DNA of 64,000 nucleotides from Demequina sp. NBRC 110057 (GTDB lineage Bacteria; Actinomycetota; Actinomycetes; Actinomycetales; Demequinaceae): contig NZ_BBRN01000004.1 in assembly GCF_002090175.1 (NCBI RefSeq), forward strand, positions 62,001 to 126,000. The letters run 5' to 3'. Within the stretch, counting starts at the first letter, position 1, and each line of letters opens with the position of its first letter. The translations under genes were made by a program, and so were the position numbers. The notes below the pieces were generated by a model, which saw only the letters and a list, made by a program, of their open reading frames with translations, was not told the origin of the DNA and ran no database searches. Shown piece after piece: positions 60,400-64,000 of the stretch.

Positions 60400-62095
60400 C
60401 GAGGCTCACCACCGCATCGGCGAGCGCGGTCAGGTGAAGGTGATGGGTCACGATCACCACGGTACGGCCTTCGTCGCGCAGCCTGCCCAGGACAGCGTCG
60501 AGCGCGTCGCGGCCCGCCGCGTCCAGGTGCTCGGCGGGCTCGTCGATGAGGACCACCGGCTGCGGGGTCAGCAACGCCCGCGCGAGCAGCAGCCGGCGCC
60601 GCTCGCCTCCCGACACCGTGTTTCCTCCCGAGCCGAGCACCGTGTCGAGGCCGTCCGGGAGCCCGGCGACCCAGGCGTCGAGGCCCACGAGTGCGATCGT
60701 CTCCCGTGCGTCCTCCTCGGTGACGTCGCCGCGCGCCACGCGCAGGTTCTCGAGGACCGTGGTGCCGAAGAGGTGCGCGTCCTCGGCCGTCATGCCGATC
60801 GTGGGGCCCATCAGGTCGCGCCGTGTGGGGGTGCCGCCGATGCGAACCTCGCCCGCCGCGGGAGGGAGGACCCCCGCGAGGGTGAGCAGCAGGGTGGTCT
60901 TCCCCACGCCCGAGCGGCCGACGATCGCGAGGACGCCGCCTCCGGGGACCGCGGCGGTGGCGGGGTGGGTGGGGGCCATTCCCGGCCACGCGGCGCTGAG
61001 ACGGTCCAGTTCGAGGGCGGGGCCGGTCACCGGGAATCGACCGCGAGGCGCGCCTGCCGGCGCTCCTTCCGCCGTGTATCTACCGCCAGCAGGCGAGGGG
61101 GCGGGGGCGGGGCTGGGGGAAGAGGCGGGGGATTCCGCGGCAGCCATCGCGACGATGCGGCGGGCCGCCTGCTGCGACCGGAAGAGCTGCTGCGTGGCGG
61201 CGGGAACGGCGTTGACGGCCTCGAAGGCGGCCAGCGGCAGCAGCGAGATCATCGCCGCCGTGGTGGCGCCGTAGTCGCCGGCGTTCGCGCTCGTGACGGC
61301 GATCGCGAGGGAGCCGATGAGGGCGGCGCCCGCGGCGAGCTGCTGGACCGCTGCGGCTAGCGAGGCGGGACGCGCTGCCGCCTCCTGGGCACGCTCGGAG
61401 GCGGCGTTGGCCTCGGCGAGGGCATCGTGCGCCGCGGCGGCGGTGCCCCACACGCGGTGCTCGGCGGCGCCATCGAGACCCGACAGGGCCGCCTCGGCGA
61501 CGCGTGCATCGGCCGCGACCCCGGCGACGGCCGCGATGCGCGCCGACCGCCACGTGAGCAGCGCGGCGCCGATCCCTGCCACGAGGATCGCGGCCGCAAG
61601 GACGACGCCGGCGGCGGGGTCGAGGAAGCCCGAGATGCCCACGGCGATTCCCGAGACGACGACCGCCACCCCGAGGGGGATCACGGCGCGCACCACGGCG
61701 TCGCCCACGGCATCGACGTCGCCGCCGATGCGCGCGAGCACGTCGCCGCGCCGCAGACCGAGGACGGCGTCGACGCGGGCGTCGGCGAGACGCTCGTAGA
61801 CGCGTGCCCGCAGCGCGACGACCCCACGTAGCGCGGTGTCGTGGCTGACGAGGCGTTCGAGGTACCTGAAGAGGCCGCGCCCGATGCCGAAGAAGCGCAC
61901 CACGACGGCGGCGAGCGCCAGGTCGGCGGGGGAGGGCATGCCGGCCGCGCGCGCGATGAGCCACGCGGCGATCGCGGACAGCCCCACGGCGGACCCGAGG
62001 GCGGCCGATCCCGTGAGGATCGACAGCGCCACGCGACGGCGCGGAAGGTCGGACTCCCGCAGGAGGGAGCGCAGGGCGCCCTTGGCCGCGGTCAT
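60392..62095 (-). CDS. cydC: Thiol reductant ABC exporter subunit CydC
   Basis: A 567-residue half ABC transporter: six membrane helices (GLSAIAAWLIARAAGMPSPA, ALAAVVVRFFGIGRGLFRYL are typical of CydC), then an ATPase with VGRSGVGKTTLLL, signature TVSGGERRRLLLARALL and Walker B VVLIDEPAEHLD. A Pro/Ala/Ser linker of about 30 residues between the domains is unusual. With CydD it exports cysteine/glutathione-type thiols needed to assemble cytochrome bd. ATG overlaps cydD (4 bases) and the kinase follows. Confidence 0.93.
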   Translation of the reverse strand: MTAAKGALRSLLRESDLPRRRVALSILTGSAALGSAVGLSAIAAWLIARAAGMPSPADLALAAVVVRFFGIGRGLFRYLERLVSHDTALRGVVALRARVYERLADARVDAVLGLRRGDVLARIGGDVDAVGDAVVRAVIPLGVAVVVSGIAVGISGFLDPAAGVVLAAAILVAGIGAALLTWRSARIAAVAGVAADARVAEAALSGLDGAAEHRVWGTAAAAHDALAEANAASERAQEAAARPASLAAAVQQLAAGAALIGSLAIAVTSANAGDYGATTAAMISLLPLAAFEAVNAVPAATQQLFRSQQAARRIVAMAAAESPASSPSPAPAPSPAGGRYTAEGAPAGAPRGRFPVTGPALELDRLSAAWPGMAPTHPATAAVPGGGVLAIVGRSGVGKTTLLLTLAGVLPPAAGEVRIGGTPTRRDLMGPTIGMTAEDAHLFGTTVLENLRVARGDVTEEDARETIALVGLDAWVAGLPDGLDTVLGSGGNTVSGGERRRLLLARALLTPQPVVLIDEPAEHLDAAGRDALDAVLGRLRDEGRTVVIVTHHLHLTALADAVVSLDD

Positions 62096-63672
62096 CGGGC
62101 GACCTCCAGCGCGGCGACGTGGACGGTGGTGTCGGCGGCGGCGATGAGGTCGGCCTCGTGGGTGGCGACGATCACCGTGGCGCCGGTGGCGGCGGCAGCG
62201 CCGATGCGGGCGATCACCTCGTCGCGGCTGGCGCGATCCAGGTGACTCGTGGGCTCGTCGAGCACGATCACGGGCCTGCCGGCGGACAGCGCTCGGTCGA
62301 GGGCGACGCGTTGACGCTGGCCCAGGCTGAGGGTGCGCCCCTCGGGACCGAGGTCGGGGCGCTGCGGGGCCCACGCGAACTGCTGCGACCAGTCACTCGC
62401 GATGACGTCCTGGGCGTCGGTGCGTCCCTCGGGAGTGAGCGCCGCGACGTATCCCGAGTCGGGAGTGAGCAGACCCATGAGAGCCGCGAGCGCGGTCGAC
62501 TTGCCGTCGCCGTTGGGTCCCACGAGCGCCGTCACGGTTCCGGGCCGCGCCATCATCGATAGCCTCCCGGGTGCGAGGCGACGGCCGTCGGGGGTCGCGA
62601 CGGCGAGGTCCTCGACCACGAGCGTGGCTCCCGCGAGGTTGGGCGCCGGGGCGGAGCCGCCGGGGGAGGCGACGGGGGTCTCGAGCACCTCGAACGCGGC
62701 ATCGGCGGCCGCCATGCCGTCGGCGGAGGCGTGGAAGTGAGTGCCGACCATCCTCAGCGGCAGGTACACCTCCGGCGCGAGGACCAGCACCGCCAGCGCG
62801 GTCTCGATCGACACGGCGCCGTCGACGAGCCGGAAGCCGAGCGTGACGGCGACGAGGGCGACCGCGAGGGTCGTGAGCAGTTCGAGCACCATGCCCGACA
62901 GGAACGCCACCCTCAGGGAGCCCATCGTCGCGCGGCGCTGAGCGTCGCCGAGTTCCCGCACGCGCGCCGCGGGGCCGTGCTCGCGCCCGAGCGCGCGCAG
63001 CGTGGGCAGGCCCGCGATGAGGTCGAGGGTGCGCGATGCGAGCCGCTGCATGGCCTCAAGGTGGCGGGCGGAGCGGTCGCGGGTGGTGTAGCCGATGAGG
63101 ATCATGAAGATCGGCACCAGGGGGAGGGTGCCGATGACGATCGCCGCGGAGATCCAGTCGAGGCCCAACACGACGACGATCATGAGCGGGGTCACCGTCG
63201 CGCTCAGCAGCAGCTGCGGCAGGTAGCGCACGAAGTACGGCAGCAGCGAGTCGAGCCCGCGGGTGACCGTGGTCGCCACCGCCGTGCCCTCTCCCGAGGC
63301 CGCCCAGCGGGGGCCGAGCGCCGCGGCGTGGTCCACGACCTGGGACCTCAGCTCGGAGATGACGCGCGCGCCGGCGCGGTGGGCGAGGCGCTCCTGCGTC
63401 CAGGTGAGGAGCACGCGGATCGCGACCACGACCGCGAGCCACGCGAGCGCCGTGTCGAGTTCGCGCGCATCCTCGGGCACGAGAGTGCCGAGCCACCCCA
63501 GCCCGTCCTCCTCGAGAGGCGCGGGGGCGAGCACGGGTGCCAGCGCGCGGGCGATGAGCAGCGCCTGGAACAGGATCGCGACGGCCGTCGCGAGGCCCAG
63601 CAGCGCGGTCGTGACGATGTAGCGGCGGGCGGGGCCGATGCGGCCCACGAGCCGGGGGTCAAGCGGTCGCAT
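62092..63672 (-). CDS. cydD: Thiol reductant ABC exporter subunit CydD
   Basis: A 526-residue half ABC transporter. Membrane part opens MRPLDPRLVGRIGPARRYIV; the ATPase has VGPNGDGKSTALAALMGLL, signature LSLGQRQRVALDRALSAG (Leu in place of the first Gly of LSGGQ), Walker B VIVLDEPTSHLD and switch His in THEADLI. Slightly short in the nucleotide domain, but all motifs are intact. Partner of CydC; 62 bases downstream of cydB. Confidence 0.93.
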   Translation of the reverse strand: MRPLDPRLVGRIGPARRYIVTTALLGLATAVAILFQALLIARALAPVLAPAPLEEDGLGWLGTLVPEDARELDTALAWLAVVVAIRVLLTWTQERLAHRAGARVISELRSQVVDHAAALGPRWAASGEGTAVATTVTRGLDSLLPYFVRYLPQLLLSATVTPLMIVVVLGLDWISAAIVIGTLPLVPIFMILIGYTTRDRSARHLEAMQRLASRTLDLIAGLPTLRALGREHGPAARVRELGDAQRRATMGSLRVAFLSGMVLELLTTLAVALVAVTLGFRLVDGAVSIETALAVLVLAPEVYLPLRMVGTHFHASADGMAAADAAFEVLETPVASPGGSAPAPNLAGATLVVEDLAVATPDGRRLAPGRLSMMARPGTVTALVGPNGDGKSTALAALMGLLTPDSGYVAALTPEGRTDAQDVIASDWSQQFAWAPQRPDLGPEGRTLSLGQRQRVALDRALSAGRPVIVLDEPTSHLDRASRDEVIARIGAAAATGATVIVATHEADLIAAADTTVHVAALEVAR

Positions 63673-63734
63673 CGGGCGCTACGCCACTCCTCGTCGCATC
63701 GGCCGCGCGGCATACGCGACGAGGAGGGCGGGCG

Positions 63735-64000
63735 TCACGCGGACGCCTTGGACTTGCGCAGGGTGGGGAAGCCGTGCTGCTCGGGCATGTGCTCGAGCGA
63801 CAGGCGGCGACGGAACACCCAGTAGCTCCAGCCCTGGTAGATCAGCACCACGGGGACTAGGAACACCGCGACCCACGTCATGACGGTGAGCGTGTAGTCG
63901 GTGGACGACGCGTTCTCGATGGTGAGCGAGTAGGCGGGGTCGGTGGTCGAGGGCATGACGTCGGGGTACATCGAGCCGAAGATCAGCACCACGGCCCCCA
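63735..64000 (-). CDS. cydB: Cytochrome bd ubiquinol oxidase subunit II, 5' part off window
   Basis: The last 88 residues of CydB: VVLIFGSMYPDVMPSTTDPA, then YSLTIENASSTDYTLTVMTW and a final helix AVFLVPVVLIYQGWSYWVFR with a basic tail. The rest runs past the right edge. The next gene on the same strand is cydD, so cydAB-cydDC-kinase is one operon. The terminal oxidase reduces O2 under low oxygen. Confidence 0.94.
   Translation of the reverse strand, partial: GAVVLIFGSMYPDVMPSTTDPAYSLTIENASSTDYTLTVMTWVAVFLVPVVLIYQGWSYWVFRRRLSLEHMPEQHGFPTLRKSKASA

Noticed and set aside
1-64000. CRISPR arrays, insertion sequences, prophage, integrase or attachment sites
   Set aside because: No regularly spaced direct repeats, no transposase or integrase motifs, and no tRNA-end duplication beside tRNA-Gln or tRNA-Glu were seen.

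Overview
The window is a stretch of a very GC-rich actinobacterial chromosome. Gene order and content (NdgR-type IclR regulator next to leuCD; murA-plsC-gpsA-ddl-DUF3515-thiL; rpmB divergent from a DAK2 gene; recG, rsmD, coaD, yceD-rpmF-rnc-mutM; cydB-cydD-cydC plus a sensor kinase) point to the Micrococcales, in the neighbourhood of Cellulomonadaceae/Demequinaceae. The genus cannot be fixed from sequence alone. I see no insertion sequence, phage, CRISPR array or rRNA operon. Every stretch over about 250 bases is coding or holds recognisable regulatory DNA.

Layout. 1-9.8 kb: edge-truncated VIT-family metal transporter, DUF3516 helicase, a small XRE regulator plus membrane protein with its own palindromic operators, YggS, YbaK, RNase HI, YigZ, an EamA exporter, a CueP copper-protein pair and an aldehyde dehydrogenase. 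9.9-15.6 kb: an MFS drug exporter divergent from a TetR regulator, then small stress/detoxification genes. 15.7-22 kb: a large LuxR-type (LAL) ATPase regulator followed by three alpha/beta hydrolases and a metallo-beta-lactamase-fold protein. 22-27.4 kb: FAH-family hydrolase, gltX, HAD phosphatase and a tandem pair of unknown membrane-anchored paralogues. 27.4-30.3 kb: tRNA-Gln, a ClpB lacking its N-domain behind an HspR-like HAIR site, and tRNA-Glu. 30.3-33.2 kb: DCC protein, a roadblock/MglA-type GTPase module and a flavodoxin. 33.3-40 kb: ndgR/leuCD, MATE exporter, CPBP-like protein and two kinases. 40-49.8 kb: envelope and housekeeping genes murA to recG. 49.8-54.5 kb: a surface island (GH5 cellulase with CBM2; a SipW signal peptidase with two TasA-like substrates and an LPXTG protein) set between recG and rsmD. 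54.5-64 kb: rsmD, coaD, yceD-rpmF-rnc-mutM, a response regulator and the convergent cyd/histidine-kinase operon, cut at the right edge.

How genes work together. Many neighbours overlap by ATGA or GTGA, implying translational coupling. Many others have a TANNNT or ACAAT box 6-8 bases upstream of the start codon, the layout of leaderless transcripts. The most novel-looking parts are the SipW/TasA/LPXTG cassette (51826-54475), the kinase-less roadblock-GTPase-roadblock-roadblock operon (30957-32666), a family of long palindromic intergenic elements (27613-27700 and 37532-37612), and a nine-base word, GGCCGATGC, that I count about 48 times where roughly two are expected.
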